Assembly: GCA_964348745.1 (NCBI GenBank)
Contig: CAYGDT010000001.1
Span: 1-64,000 of the forward strand
DNA: 64,000 nt
Reading direction: 5' to 3'
From: CAYGDT01 sp964348745
GTDB lineage: Bacteria; Patescibacteriota; Gracilibacteria; Peribacterales; Peribacteraceae
Shown here in pieces: positions 8,486-17,797 of the stretch. The translations under genes and the position numbers were made by a program. The notes under the pieces are model-generated. The model had not been told where the DNA came from. It saw nothing but the letters and a program-made list of their open reading frames with translations, and did not search any database. The stretch's first letter is position 1, and every line of letters starts with the position of its first letter.

Positions 8486-10399
8486 CTACGGTGAAGTTAC
8501 AATGAAATCGACGGTCACGTCATACGTGCCGCTGGGTTGAATTTTAGACGATCCGACTTCTGCGCGAAATTGAAGTTGCTCAGACGATCCCGCCGGAGCG
8601 GTACTGGAGTTGCGATTGACAAGTAGCACACTGCTTCCTGTACCGACGTTCAACCATTTTTCACTGGTGAGATCCGTCCCCCATTGAACAGCAGAATCGG
8701 TACTGGAGGACTTTAGTCGACCTCCCCATTCAGACGTTGTCGCAGCGACTGTCCATGTTTCAGGTACTCCTACTACTGAAGGAGAGAACGGTCCAATAGT
8801 GTCCTCGAACTGACTGATCATATGTCCCGTTGCCGTTCCGCCCGATCCGGTCGAGACGAGCCAGGATAACGAGTATCCCGCATCGGATTCCGCAATAACG
8901 GTGCAACTTTCTTCTGCAGTGGTCTGACCGATACCGGGGATGCTCCCAAGATTAAGCGCGGTGAAACAGACGAGGGAAAGAGCGTTGCTAGCAGCTTGCC
9001 TGTACCCTGCTGAAAGATCGTAGTTTTGCGCTCTAGAAAAGCCGACACCTGGTTCGCCGATCGTATCACTCAGGCGGTAGTTATTTGAAAGCGCCAATTC
9101 TCCGCCACCCGAAGCGATAACATCAGCATCGATTTTGTAATTGGCACTTTTTTGAGCGGCATCGTTCGCAATCTGCCAAGCACGCATTTCCTGTGATTCG
9201 ATGCCACGAGTGTCAATAAGAATCAGAGGACCAACAAGATAAAATTCCGGAGAAATATCCGGTGCGTCGTAGATGTACGAAAACGTTGCTTTTTCCCCTT
9301 TATTCCATGTGCCGTTCCATGCAATTGTCGTATCCTCGGTCTGAAAATCTGTTCCTGTCACTGCTTGAGGAGATGTCTGCAGAATGGCAAACCCGCGCGG
9401 AACAATATCGGAGATTGTGCCTGTAAATTCTTCCGTAAACTCCACGTCGATTTCCATACGCGACGGCGCGAAAGGCCAGAGACGGGTCGCTGCGCGACGC
9501 GTGATGATCACCGATGGGGACGATTGCACGGAAACGGAGGAAGTAAGCGTCGTCGTACGCTCAGCAACAATCGATTGCAGCTGCAATGCGTATTCACCTT
9601 CTTGTGTGAACAAAAACGACGCTCTGTAGTCCGGGTCAATCAATCCTGCTTCTTTGACTCCGCAGGATTCGGTCGTCTCTATAGATTCGTCTTCTGTGGA
9701 GAGAACATGTCTGGAACCGTCCGGTGCTATGATAGTGAGCATCACATTCGCATTGCATACAATTTCACCTTGGTCATCCAACACGCCAAAATGCAGCTGC
9801 GCTCTCTCGTTCGTACGATAGCGATCCTGATGTGTATTGAGCGTAAGTACGCCCCATGCAAAGTCTTGCTCTGAATACCTCCCGTCAGTCGACGCGATAC
9901 GCAACGTATAGTACCCTGGACGGAATTGGCGCTCATCCAACGTAAATTCTGCACTGCCGGGCGTAAAATGATAATGAGGAAAATAGGTCACTCCGTCATT
10001 TCGTGTCAGACTCACAGTAACGGAAGTTGTTGGAAGTGGTTGCACTTCAGCAGACAAAGAAGAATTCTCCTGAGACAACCGAGATAATGATGAGTATGCA
10101 CTGCTGGGTGACGAGGAAGAATTGCGCATTGCAGATTGCACGTTCACAACTGTCCCTGCAGGCAAGCTCTCTGCATTGTCCGGTAGAGCATTGCGAAAAT
10201 TTGCACCCTGAGCATCCAAATCCTCCACAAGATCATGCAATGCCGGCGAAAGTTCCAGAGAAAATCCGAAGACTGATGCCGTTGTCGAACGATGTATGAA
10301 GAGGTATCCAGCAAGTACAGCAGACGTAATCAATATGGCAGCAAGGGTGCGTAACTCGCTTCGCCGAGAATGAGTAGCAATGATTGATGGAAAAGTCAT
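8486..10399 (-). CDS. Large exported multi-domain surface protein, 637 aa
   Basis: After an N-terminal membrane or signal segment (about residues 16-40) there is a low-complexity serine region, then beta domains. One near residues 150-300 (RPGYYTLRI, FLFTQEGEYALQL) resembles the macroglobulin/immunoglobulin-like domains of bacterial surface proteins. A segment near 430-480 has the pattern SNNYRLSDTIGEPGVGFS...YDLSAGYRQ, seen in many secreted bacterial proteins. The final 150 residues are homologous to the 251-residue protein at 3162-3917. It diverges from the 2094-residue gene and shares its upstream region. I chose ATG 10399, since the longer reading frame only adds residues that do not look like an export signal. 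Substrate or partner is unknown. Confidence 0.75.
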   Translation of the reverse strand: MTFPSIIATHSRRSELRTLAAILITSAVLAGYLFIHRSTTASVFGFSLELSPALHDLVEDLDAQGANFRNALPDNAESLPAGTVVNVQSAMRNSSSSPSSAYSSLSRLSQENSSLSAEVQPLPTTSVTVSLTRNDGVTYFPHYHFTPGSAEFTLDERQFRPGYYTLRIASTDGRYSEQDFAWGVLTLNTHQDRYRTNERAQLHFGVLDDQGEIVCNANVMLTIIAPDGSRHVLSTEDESIETTESCGVKEAGLIDPDYRASFLFTQEGEYALQLQSIVAERTTTLTSSVSVQSSPSVIITRRAATRLWPFAPSRMEIDVEFTEEFTGTISDIVPRGFAILQTSPQAVTGTDFQTEDTTIAWNGTWNKGEKATFSYIYDAPDISPEFYLVGPLILIDTRGIESQEMRAWQIANDAAQKSANYKIDADVIASGGGELALSNNYRLSDTIGEPGVGFSRAQNYDLSAGYRQAASNALSLVCFTALNLGSIPGIGQTTAEESCTVIAESDAGYSLSWLVSTGSGGTATGHMISQFEDTIGPFSPSVVGVPETWTVAATTSEWGGRLKSSSTDSAVQWGTDLTSEKWLNVGTGSSVLLVNRNSSTAPAGSSEQLQFRAEVGSSKIQPSGTYDVTVDFIVTSP

Positions 10400-10686
10400 C
10401 GGTGTGCATCCTATCAAACTATCAAAGATTACGCATTGTTCAGTAGCGTTGCGACACATGCCTCGTTTACTGAAACAATAAATTCAGTGAAAGCTACGGA
10501 AATCATCTTGCTTTGCACACTCGCAAATGAACTAAATACAAAAGTGCGGGATGAAAGGACAGAAGATTTTATTGATAAATCAGTAAATCTGAGCCAAATT
10601 ACGAAAGTTTACAAAAATGACTACACAAGTGTAGTAAACTTTGCTACAATGTAAAGATTTAATTACAAAATAAAAATAAAACACAA
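10400..10686. promoter_or_regulatory. A/T-rich divergent intergenic region with operator-like palindrome
   Basis: This 287-base spacer separates two divergent surface-protein genes. It holds a nested palindrome: outer arms AAAGTTTA (10604-10611) and TAAACTTT (10635-10642), inner arms CTACAC (10621-10626) and GTGTAG (10629-10634). A TACAAT -10 hexamer follows at 10645-10650, about 37 bases before the ATG at 10687. No good -35 box is present; the palindrome sits where one would be, as at activator- or repressor-controlled promoters. An open frame at 10436-10654 has no coding character. Confidence 0.6.
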
Positions 10687-13600
10687 ATGTTTTCACTCTG
10701 TTCCTCCGACGATGCCAAGCGGCTTTACGCTTCTGTATGCGCCTCGCAACTGAGCGAACGTGCGAAGAAACGCTTGGACTGGATTGTGTACTACCTTGAG
10801 AACGGCAAGTCTATCAGTGAGACGTGCAGGATGTTTTCGATTTCACGCAGTACGTTTTACCGTGTGATTGAACGATTTGATCCTGCGGATATCACATCAC
10901 TGGAGGATAAGCCACACGCACATTGTTTGCGCTCACATACGGAACTACCGGCGGTTGCGATGGAACGCATCCGCGACGAACGGAAGAGGGAGCCGACAAT
11001 AAGTCGAGAGCGTATCGCAGAAATTCTCGCATCGGAATGCGGTATCGCTGTCTCTCCTTCTTTGATAGGCCGCATTATCAATCGCGAAGGATTGTTTTTT
11101 GGTGCGAGTCTCGCACATCAGAAGAAAAGGATCGAAAAGACAGCAGTGCAGGATGTAGATCATTCAGCAATTGCAGTCGGAAACTCTGCTCCCACATCAT
11201 CAAAATTGCTATTTGTACCTACTCGCCTGACGCTGATGACTCTGAGTATCGGCATCATTATAGCAGCCATGGTCGGAGGAAGTTTAACGGCTACAGTATT
11301 GTCTTCACCGAAGAGAGAAAACATTTCGGATGATCTTGTTATACGATGTGAGGAAGTTCTCAGAACATTTGCTTCGGTGCTTTCGTGGTATAAGCAACAT
11401 GGCAGGCAATATGAAGTGTCTGAAAGTGAGCAGATTGAACTCGATGCGTGCCGAAGCATTATCGACGGCCACACAAAGAACAAATCGTCTACCCTAAAAC
11501 CACTGGGGGCTGCCCTGCGATCAATTCTGAGCATTCCGCGCGCATATGCTGCAGAGGGTATTTTTAAGAAAATTCCGTACCAAGGAAATGTAACACTGAC
11601 ATCGGGAGCAGGGATGAGCAACGGCCAGTACAATATGCGCTTCAAAATCTTTGATGCGGCAAGCGGCGGGACGGAATTATGGTCTGAAACATGGGACAGC
11701 AATACACAACCTGTGACGATGACCGGAGGACTCTTTACAGTGTATCTCGGGACGCATATTGCAATGAACAACGTAGACTTCAATACGGATTCACTCTACC
11801 TCCAAGTGCAGTTTGACCCAGGAAATGACGATGTCTACGAGGAAACATTCTCACCGAGACGCAGGTTCGCATCCGTTCCGTATGCGCTAAATTCCGACAA
11901 AGTAGACGGTCTCGATGCCACGCAGTTTCTCCGCAGTGATGCAAGCGATGTGATGAGTGGCTCTCTGCTCATCCACCAATCTGGACAATCCGTATCGGGA
12001 GCAGATGCTCGGGTACAACTGGAAATCATCGGTACTGCATCTGGGAGAGTTCTGCATGCACAAGACCTGCTGACATCCTCCGGCAAATTGATTGTTGAGG
12101 GAACATCTTTGCTCTACGGCTATGTTGATATTTTTCGAATGCTCTCGATACATGACACGGCATCCGGAAGAGTACTGCACGCTGAAGATTCACTGCAATC
12201 CTCTGGATCACTCATCGTAGAAGGTGAAACAACGCTTAATGGTGCGCTGGTTCTCGGTTCCACTATCCGTATTAACGGTGTTACCTACACCTTCCCTGCT
12301 GGTGATGGCTCTGCTTCTGGCAAAGTACTCAAAACAAACGGCACAGGACAGCTCGCTTGGTCTAGCGACACTACTGGGTCAACATATTATGCTGGCGCAG
12401 GCCTATCGCTCAATGGCGCAAACTTCCTGTCCCTCTCTTCGACACTTACCGGTACCTCCTTGGAGATCACCGGTACGGCAAGCGGAAGAATCGTCCATGC
12501 GCAAGATCTCCTTCGCTCCTCCGGAGCACTCATCGTGAAAGGTACTACGCGCCTGCAATCAGGAGCCATTATAAGAATGGCGGCACCACTCCTTATCCTC
12601 CGTAGTAGTGTAACTTCCCAGCAGTGGGAGTTGAAAGGTGGCAGTACTTTATCGTCTTCTTTTAGTATCTATGATGCCACAGCAAAGAAAATCAGATTCG
12701 TGGTTGGCGGCTCAGACGGCAATACTACGATCGGTACTGGTGTGTCTGTCAGCAACAGCCGACTATACGTCTGGGGAGGTCCCAACGGTGCGAATATTGA
12801 CGTCCGGGGAGATGCTTCCATTGTTGGGGGCGATCAGTCGACCATAGAGCTTGAGGGCAATAACTATGATGTCGACCCCAATTCCATTCGCATGACGTAC
12901 TATGGTGCTAGCCATGGCATCGGGACAACCATGGGATACAGTAACAATAAACTCGGCGTGCTCGCATGGCAGGGCGTTAATACAGCCATCATTGCTGTGC
13001 AAGACATCAAACCTCTTCTCTTTGGTACAAGCAATAAGGAACGCATGAGACTGACCGAGACTGGTTCTCTTGCGATTGGAACTGCGACACCGGGTCGCTC
13101 TAAATTGGCTGTCTCCGGTTCTACGATTATGGGTTTCAATATTGGCTCCGCAGCCGCCGACGCAGGACTTGCACTCGAAGTCCTCGGTACGGCATCCGGT
13201 CGTATCTTCCATGCGCAAGACGAACTGCGCTCCTCCGGTACTCTGATCGTCGATGGAACCACAACGCTCAACGGTGCGCTGGTTCTTGGTTCCACTATCC
13301 GTATCGGTGGGGTCACCTATACCTTCCCTGTCGGCGATGGCTCCGCATCGGGCAAAGTACTCAAAACAAATGGTGCAGGGCAACTCTCTTGGTCAACCGA
13401 TAGCACTGGAGGAGGTGGATCGTACTACGCAGGCCAAGGCCTGTCTCTCAACGGTAGTAACTTCCTCTCCCTCGCAGCCACCCTCACAGGAACATCTCTG
13501 GAAATCTACGGAACAGCTTCCGGAAGAATCCTCCATGCACAAGACCAACTGCGTTCCTCCGGCACACTGATTGTGAAAGGAACAACACGCCTGCAATCAG

Positions 13601-16600
13601 GTGCTATCATCAAAATGACGTCACCACTCCTCGGTGACGGTCTCCAATTCATCATCGACCAGTCGCAGATCAGCGGTCCGGGACGTATTATGGCGATCGA
13701 TGATAATGTTGGTTCGGAAATCTTTGCTATCAACAAGTATGGATTCATAAAAACTGAGCGCGGCTATGTGTCCTACGATGGATTCATGGGACAAGAGTTC
13801 AATGACGAGAGAGCATCTGCTGCAGCCGACCTTGCGACACGCGGCGATGACGGGACATGGGTGTTCGACGAGGGAGCAGCGACATCCACCTGTACCGACA
13901 TCGTAGCGGAGGGCTCAATAAGTTTCGACCGTATGACTAACTCCGCCACACAACCAGCAGGCTGTGCCATGTTCATGGGAATCGGAGTCGGAGACATCAT
14001 GGGATTCACTAATGCTGCGAACTTGCCGCGCACGCTCATTAAGATACGACCGGGTCGCGCTACTGCCGATGCGCATACATGGGCTGGACTCTTTATCGAT
14101 TGGGCTCCCTCCGCAACCGAACCAACAGAGGGTATTTACTTCACCAATGCTGCGGGCGGTACATGGACCGGCCGCATTAACCCCGCATCCGGAGCGAGTT
14201 CAGATGTTGTCTGTACCGGGCAAACCATCTCGACAACACAGTTTGCTGCATTAGAAATTATCGTTGAGAGCTCGACCATCGTCCGTTTCAAAGTAGATAA
14301 TGACTTATCAAACGGTATTAACTTTGTAGACTGCGGCACGGGAAACCCTAGTGGCGTCACCAGTAACTTGGGGGCAGGTGTGTTTATGGGTACCACCTCC
14401 ACGACTAGCTTTACTATGGATACGGATTACGTTCGTGTATGGACAGATGACCCAAAAACAAGTGGGCAGTCCGTCGTGCAGACTCCAGAAACGCCAACAG
14501 AGCTGGATCTTACAACGAGTGCCGACCTCGCCGAAGCATACCCTGCCATCGACGCAGGAAGTTTTGGAGCCGGTGAGCTCGTTTCCATAGACGAAAAAGG
14601 AGATGGAAGTGTGCGAAAAAGTAAAAATCCATACGAGAAAAATTTGATCGGCGTCGTGAGCGCATCACCCTACGATGTCATGGGTGCGCAGTCGGAGAAT
14701 ACCGTAGCCATAGCACTAGCCGGACGTGTACCTGTAAGAGTCTCGACGGAGAACGGGCCTATTGCTGTGGGCGAATCCATCACCTCTTCTTCGAAGCCCG
14801 GCATCGGTATGAGAGCAAGTTCAGCAGGCCCAATCATCGGGAAAGCAATGCAAGCGTACGATGGTCAAGGTGAAGGTATCATTATGGTGTTTGTCTATGC
14901 AGGAGACTACGTCGGTGATGGGCTGTACCTGCTTGGCAGCGGCGCAAACACAATAGGTGAAAGCACTCAAAATTCCGGCACTTCAGCTGAGTATGCGGAA
15001 TGGTTTAAAGTATCAAACGATCATCCGATCGCCGGCGAAGTAGTTTGTATCGATCCGACAACACCGCAATCCGTTGCATATTGTGCAGATGAGCCGAGTG
15101 AAAACATCGTTGGCATTGTCGCCACGAGAGCGCAAATCGTAGGCAATGAATTTACAGGAGTACAGGGACTGCCTGTACCCGGTCACGTTCTGGTTGGCCT
15201 CATGGGGCAGACAACTGTAAAAGTCACTACTTTGGAAGGCAAATCCATTCGCATCGGAGATGCTCTCACTGCAGCAAGTACGAAAGGATTCGCACGCAAA
15301 TCGATCCGAGGTGAACCGACTATCGGGGTTGCTTTGGAAGAATTCACAGGTGAGGACGGCACAATTTCCATCCTTATATCCCGCAACAATGCTTCGCACA
15401 CTATGCAAGAAATCGAACAGAAGATACTCGATACCGTTGCGAGCATGGGACTCACCGAAAAGATGCAGAGCATCATCGCGCAGAGTATTGATACACTCGA
15501 CTTCGGTTATTCGATTAAAGAAGAAGTACGCGAGCAGCTACTGGCTCTCTACCTCTCGGAACCGCAGACTGCCGATGCACCATCTGTGAAACCGACACTT
15601 CCTGAGTTACTTACGCACGCACGCTCGTTCTCCGGTTCTACTCTGTTTGCTGGAAATGTCGAAGTTCAAGGAGCCCTTTCCGTGAGCGGACCTGTGAATA
15701 TGAGTGGCAGTCTCACCGTTGCCGAAATTCTTCGAACATCGCATCTCACCGCCTCAGGAAACCTCACTGTCGGTGGCTCCGCGCGTATCATGGGCGATGC
15801 CTATGTCGAAGGCACGCTGACCATCGCTTCGCTTATTGTGCCCGATGCTCTACATGTATATGGAGACATGACCGTACAAGGCTTCGTACAAGCGTATCAT
15901 CTTTCTGCCTCCAGTGGGGCAACCATCCGCGGGTCGATCGACATCGATACGCAGACAGGGTCGATCCGCATAGGATCCGGTTCTATCTCCATCAAATCCG
16001 GAAATATGATCCTCGAGAATGGAAGTATCGATGTGCAAGAACTCATCGTCCGCAAAGCGCTGTTACTCCACGGAGACATTACCGTAGAGGGTCTTGCTGT
16101 CTTCCTCGGCAATCTCGAAGTCCGCGGAGACCTGATTTTGAGTGACCGCCAGGCAGGATTTGCAGAGATTCCTGCCGGAGTAAGCAGTGTCAGAATCTCG
16201 TATGGAACAGGATTCATCGCAACTCCGATCATCACGGCAACACCGATGAGTCGTCTTAATACATCGTGGTGGATCGATGCTGTGACAAGCTCCGGGTTTA
16301 CGATCTTCTCTGCAGATCCCGTACCGCAGAATGCTCTCTTCTCATGGAATGCGATGCTCACAAACAATCCGAAAACCTTTAAAGGAACTGATAGTGAAAA
16401 AATACTGATCGACTTCCCCGTCGATTCATACGGTGTACCTCTCTCGAGCAACCCCGCTTGGAATGCATGCATCAGAAATCAAACACTCATTGATGAAGAA
16501 TCGGGAAAACCATTCAACTGCAGTCGCTACCATCAAGAACAGTTATGGACCCAGCCGGATCTGCTTCTGGAATTCCTCTACGATCCTGAGGCAAGCCCGA

Positions 16601-16971
16601 AATTTACGTTGCCGGATAACTATCGTATCGTTACGATCGAAGATACGAATAGTCAACGTGATCCATTGCCTGTAGGCGATGAAGAGGGATCCGAAGTGGT
16701 AGAAGAGAAAGTGGTAGGAGAGGAAATAGAAGAAGTAGAGGAAGTAGAAGGAGGAGAGGAAGTTGAAGAAGTTGAAGAAATAGAGGAAATTGAGGAAGTA
16801 GAAGGAGGAGAAGCGGAGAGCGAATCCGGGGCTGGATCTCAAATACCTCCAGTGGAATCAGAGGAAAATATTCAAGAGGAGCAACCGAAAGAAGTATCGA
16901 ACGAACAGAATGACACTACACAACAAACGCCAACAGAGACCGTGAATCCGGTTGAGGATACTGCGTCATAG
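10687..16971 (+). CDS. Giant HTH-membrane-adhesin fusion protein, 2094 aa
   Basis: One uninterrupted frame joins parts normally found apart. Residues 15-130 form two helix-turn-helix units of the kind that open IS630/IS481-type transposases (GKSISETCRMFSISRSTFYRVI, then REPTISRERIAEILASECGI). A single membrane helix follows at about 181-205. An AxA site (PRAYAAEG, about 285-291) could permit cleavage. The remaining 1800 residues are extracellular: a cluster of repeats with GTASGR..HAQD..RSSG.LIV.G, stretches resembling phage tail fibres, two copies of a CPR surface domain (DLAEAYPAIDAGSF and SAEYAEWFKV), beta-roll repeats, a WNACIRN domain and a glutamate-rich tail. No transposase catalytic domain is present. 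The layout suggests a ToxR-like membrane regulator with an adhesin as sensor, possibly binding the palindrome upstream; that role is inference. Confidence 0.85.
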   Translation: MFSLCSSDDAKRLYASVCASQLSERAKKRLDWIVYYLENGKSISETCRMFSISRSTFYRVIERFDPADITSLEDKPHAHCLRSHTELPAVAMERIRDERKREPTISRERIAEILASECGIAVSPSLIGRIINREGLFFGASLAHQKKRIEKTAVQDVDHSAIAVGNSAPTSSKLLFVPTRLTLMTLSIGIIIAAMVGGSLTATVLSSPKRENISDDLVIRCEEVLRTFASVLSWYKQHGRQYEVSESEQIELDACRSIIDGHTKNKSSTLKPLGAALRSILSIPRAYAAEGIFKKIPYQGNVTLTSGAGMSNGQYNMRFKIFDAASGGTELWSETWDSNTQPVTMTGGLFTVYLGTHIAMNNVDFNTDSLYLQVQFDPGNDDVYEETFSPRRRFASVPYALNSDKVDGLDATQFLRSDASDVMSGSLLIHQSGQSVSGADARVQLEIIGTASGRVLHAQDLLTSSGKLIVEGTSLLYGYVDIFRMLSIHDTASGRVLHAEDSLQSSGSLIVEGETTLNGALVLGSTIRINGVTYTFPAGDGSASGKVLKTNGTGQLAWSSDTTGSTYYAGAGLSLNGANFLSLSSTLTGTSLEITGTASGRIVHAQDLLRSSGALIVKGTTRLQSGAIIRMAAPLLILRSSVTSQQWELKGGSTLSSSFSIYDATAKKIRFVVGGSDGNTTIGTGVSVSNSRLYVWGGPNGANIDVRGDASIVGGDQSTIELEGNNYDVDPNSIRMTYYGASHGIGTTMGYSNNKLGVLAWQGVNTAIIAVQDIKPLLFGTSNKERMRLTETGSLAIGTATPGRSKLAVSGSTIMGFNIGSAAADAGLALEVLGTASGRIFHAQDELRSSGTLIVDGTTTLNGALVLGSTIRIGGVTYTFPVGDGSASGKVLKTNGAGQLSWSTDSTGGGGSYYAGQGLSLNGSNFLSLAATLTGTSLEIYGTASGRILHAQDQLRSSGTLIVKGTTRLQSGAIIKMTSPLLGDGLQFIIDQSQISGPGRIMAIDDNVGSEIFAINKYGFIKTERGYVSYDGFMGQEFNDERASAAADLATRGDDGTWVFDEGAATSTCTDIVAEGSISFDRMTNSATQPAGCAMFMGIGVGDIMGFTNAANLPRTLIKIRPGRATADAHTWAGLFIDWAPSATEPTEGIYFTNAAGGTWTGRINPASGASSDVVCTGQTISTTQFAALEIIVESSTIVRFKVDNDLSNGINFVDCGTGNPSGVTSNLGAGVFMGTTSTTSFTMDTDYVRVWTDDPKTSGQSVVQTPETPTELDLTTSADLAEAYPAIDAGSFGAGELVSIDEKGDGSVRKSKNPYEKNLIGVVSASPYDVMGAQSENTVAIALAGRVPVRVSTENGPIAVGESITSSSKPGIGMRASSAGPIIGKAMQAYDGQGEGIIMVFVYAGDYVGDGLYLLGSGANTIGESTQNSGTSAEYAEWFKVSNDHPIAGEVVCIDPTTPQSVAYCADEPSENIVGIVATRAQIVGNEFTGVQGLPVPGHVLVGLMGQTTVKVTTLEGKSIRIGDALTAASTKGFARKSIRGEPTIGVALEEFTGEDGTISILISRNNASHTMQEIEQKILDTVASMGLTEKMQSIIAQSIDTLDFGYSIKEEVREQLLALYLSEPQTADAPSVKPTLPELLTHARSFSGSTLFAGNVEVQGALSVSGPVNMSGSLTVAEILRTSHLTASGNLTVGGSARIMGDAYVEGTLTIASLIVPDALHVYGDMTVQGFVQAYHLSASSGATIRGSIDIDTQTGSIRIGSGSISIKSGNMILENGSIDVQELIVRKALLLHGDITVEGLAVFLGNLEVRGDLILSDRQAGFAEIPAGVSSVRISYGTGFIATPIITATPMSRLNTSWWIDAVTSSGFTIFSADPVPQNALFSWNAMLTNNPKTFKGTDSEKILIDFPVDSYGVPLSSNPAWNACIRNQTLIDEESGKPFNCSRYHQEQLWTQPDLLLEFLYDPEASPKFTLPDNYRIVTIEDTNSQRDPLPVGDEEGSEVVEEKVVGEEIEEVEEVEGGEEVEEVEEIEEIEEVEGGEAESESGAGSQIPPVESEENIQEEQPKEVSNEQNDTTQQTPTETVNPVEDTAS
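12166..13606 (+). repeat. Two long internal direct repeats in the adhesin gene
   Basis: About 370-400 bases starting near 12170 recur with few changes starting near 13195, roughly one kilobase apart. They encode the segment from GTASGR through TTLNGALVLGSTIRI, VTYTFP.GDGSASGKVLKTN and YYAG.GLSLNG to GTTRLQSGAII. Such repeats allow recombination and copy-number change and can mislead assembly. Confidence 0.8.
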
Positions 16972-17007
16972 CACGTGCAAGAACGCACGGGAACCATGAA
17001 TCAAACA

Positions 17008-17739
17008 TCAACGGGAATCAGCGAAAAACTGCAGAGGATTTTGTTGCTGCCCATTGACGCGAACCTCAAAGTGAAGATGGATGCCTGTCGGACCGCGCAC
17101 ATTGCCGGAATTGCCCATAAAACCAATCACCTGACCCGCAGTGACGGTGTCACCCTTTTTAAGATAGAGATCTTTATTGTGCCCATACAGTGTCATGAGA
17201 CCGAACCCATGATCGATTTCCACCATTGTTCCGTATCCTTCGTTCCATCCTGATCCTGAACGTACGACCGTTCCGTCCGCAGCTGCAAAAATTGGACCTC
17301 CTCCGCGAGTCTGCACATCGATTCCACGATGTTCATCGCTATAGAACTGCGTCACAAAACAAGAGGAATTGCAGGGCTTTAATAGAAATAGTGGCATGTG
17401 CGCAGGCGCACTTGAAACAGTAGAGACTGAAGAACGAGGATGTATTGCAGATTCGGATGCATTCCGAGGAATAATCAACTCCTGACCAGCGATGATAAAT
17501 TCACCTTCGAGGAGATTTTTTGCGACTATTCTTTGAGGGGTTACATCGTACATCGCAGCTATTTCGTCAAGGGTTTCGCCTTTTTGCACGGAGTGGAATA
17601 CCGTGCCCGAACGGAGCGGCACAGGCGTTTGAATACCGGGAATTTTCTCTTCGATGATTTGCGAACAACCGGTTAAAGCCAACAACAACACCAAAAGACC
17701 GCAATAGCCCCGAAAGTGTTTACTATGAAGATTGCACAT
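17008..17739 (-). CDS. LysM and M23 peptidase lipoprotein
   Basis: A 243-residue lipoprotein that probably cuts peptidoglycan or regulates its turnover. It has an N-terminal lipobox (LALTGC), a LysM domain at about residues 50-95 (VQKGETLDEIAAMYDVTPQRIV) and a C-terminal M23 zinc-peptidase domain with the metal ligands HRGID and HLHFEV intact, so it should be active. LysM binds glycan strands. I chose ATG 17739, which puts the lipobox at the usual distance; longer readings add a non-signal extension running into the divergent riboflavin kinase gene. Lipidation would need Lgt, encoded at 20169-20936. The two divergent genes are separated by under 60 bases. Confidence 0.88.
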   Translation of the reverse strand: MCNLHSKHFRGYCGLLVLLLALTGCSQIIEEKIPGIQTPVPLRSGTVFHSVQKGETLDEIAAMYDVTPQRIVAKNLLEGEFIIAGQELIIPRNASESAIHPRSSVSTVSSAPAHMPLFLLKPCNSSCFVTQFYSDEHRGIDVQTRGGGPIFAAADGTVVRSGSGWNEGYGTMVEIDHGFGLMTLYGHNKDLYLKKGDTVTAGQVIGFMGNSGNVRGPTGIHLHFEVRVNGQQQNPLQFFADSR

Positions 17740-17780
17740 TCTCACGAATATACTACTGGAGAAACGGTACTCTTCCCATA

Positions 17781-17789
17781 TGCTATACT
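17781..17789 (+). promoter_or_regulatory. Extended -10 promoter of the riboflavin kinase gene
   Basis: TGC followed directly by TATACT (17784-17789). The ATG at 17798 is eight bases downstream, implying a leader of about two bases. No clear -35 hexamer is seen, as is common for extended -10 promoters. Confidence 0.5.
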
Positions 17790-17797
17790 CCGTATCC

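Noticed and set aside
10436..10654. 72-residue frame in the divergent intergenic region
   Set aside because: It covers the operator-like palindrome and the -10 box and has no recognisable protein features.
10687..11100. An insertion-sequence transposase fragment inserted upstream of the adhesin
   Set aside because: The frame continues without stop or frameshift through the HTH region, membrane helix and ectodomain, and no terminal inverted repeats or target duplication flank it; a fusion gene is simpler.
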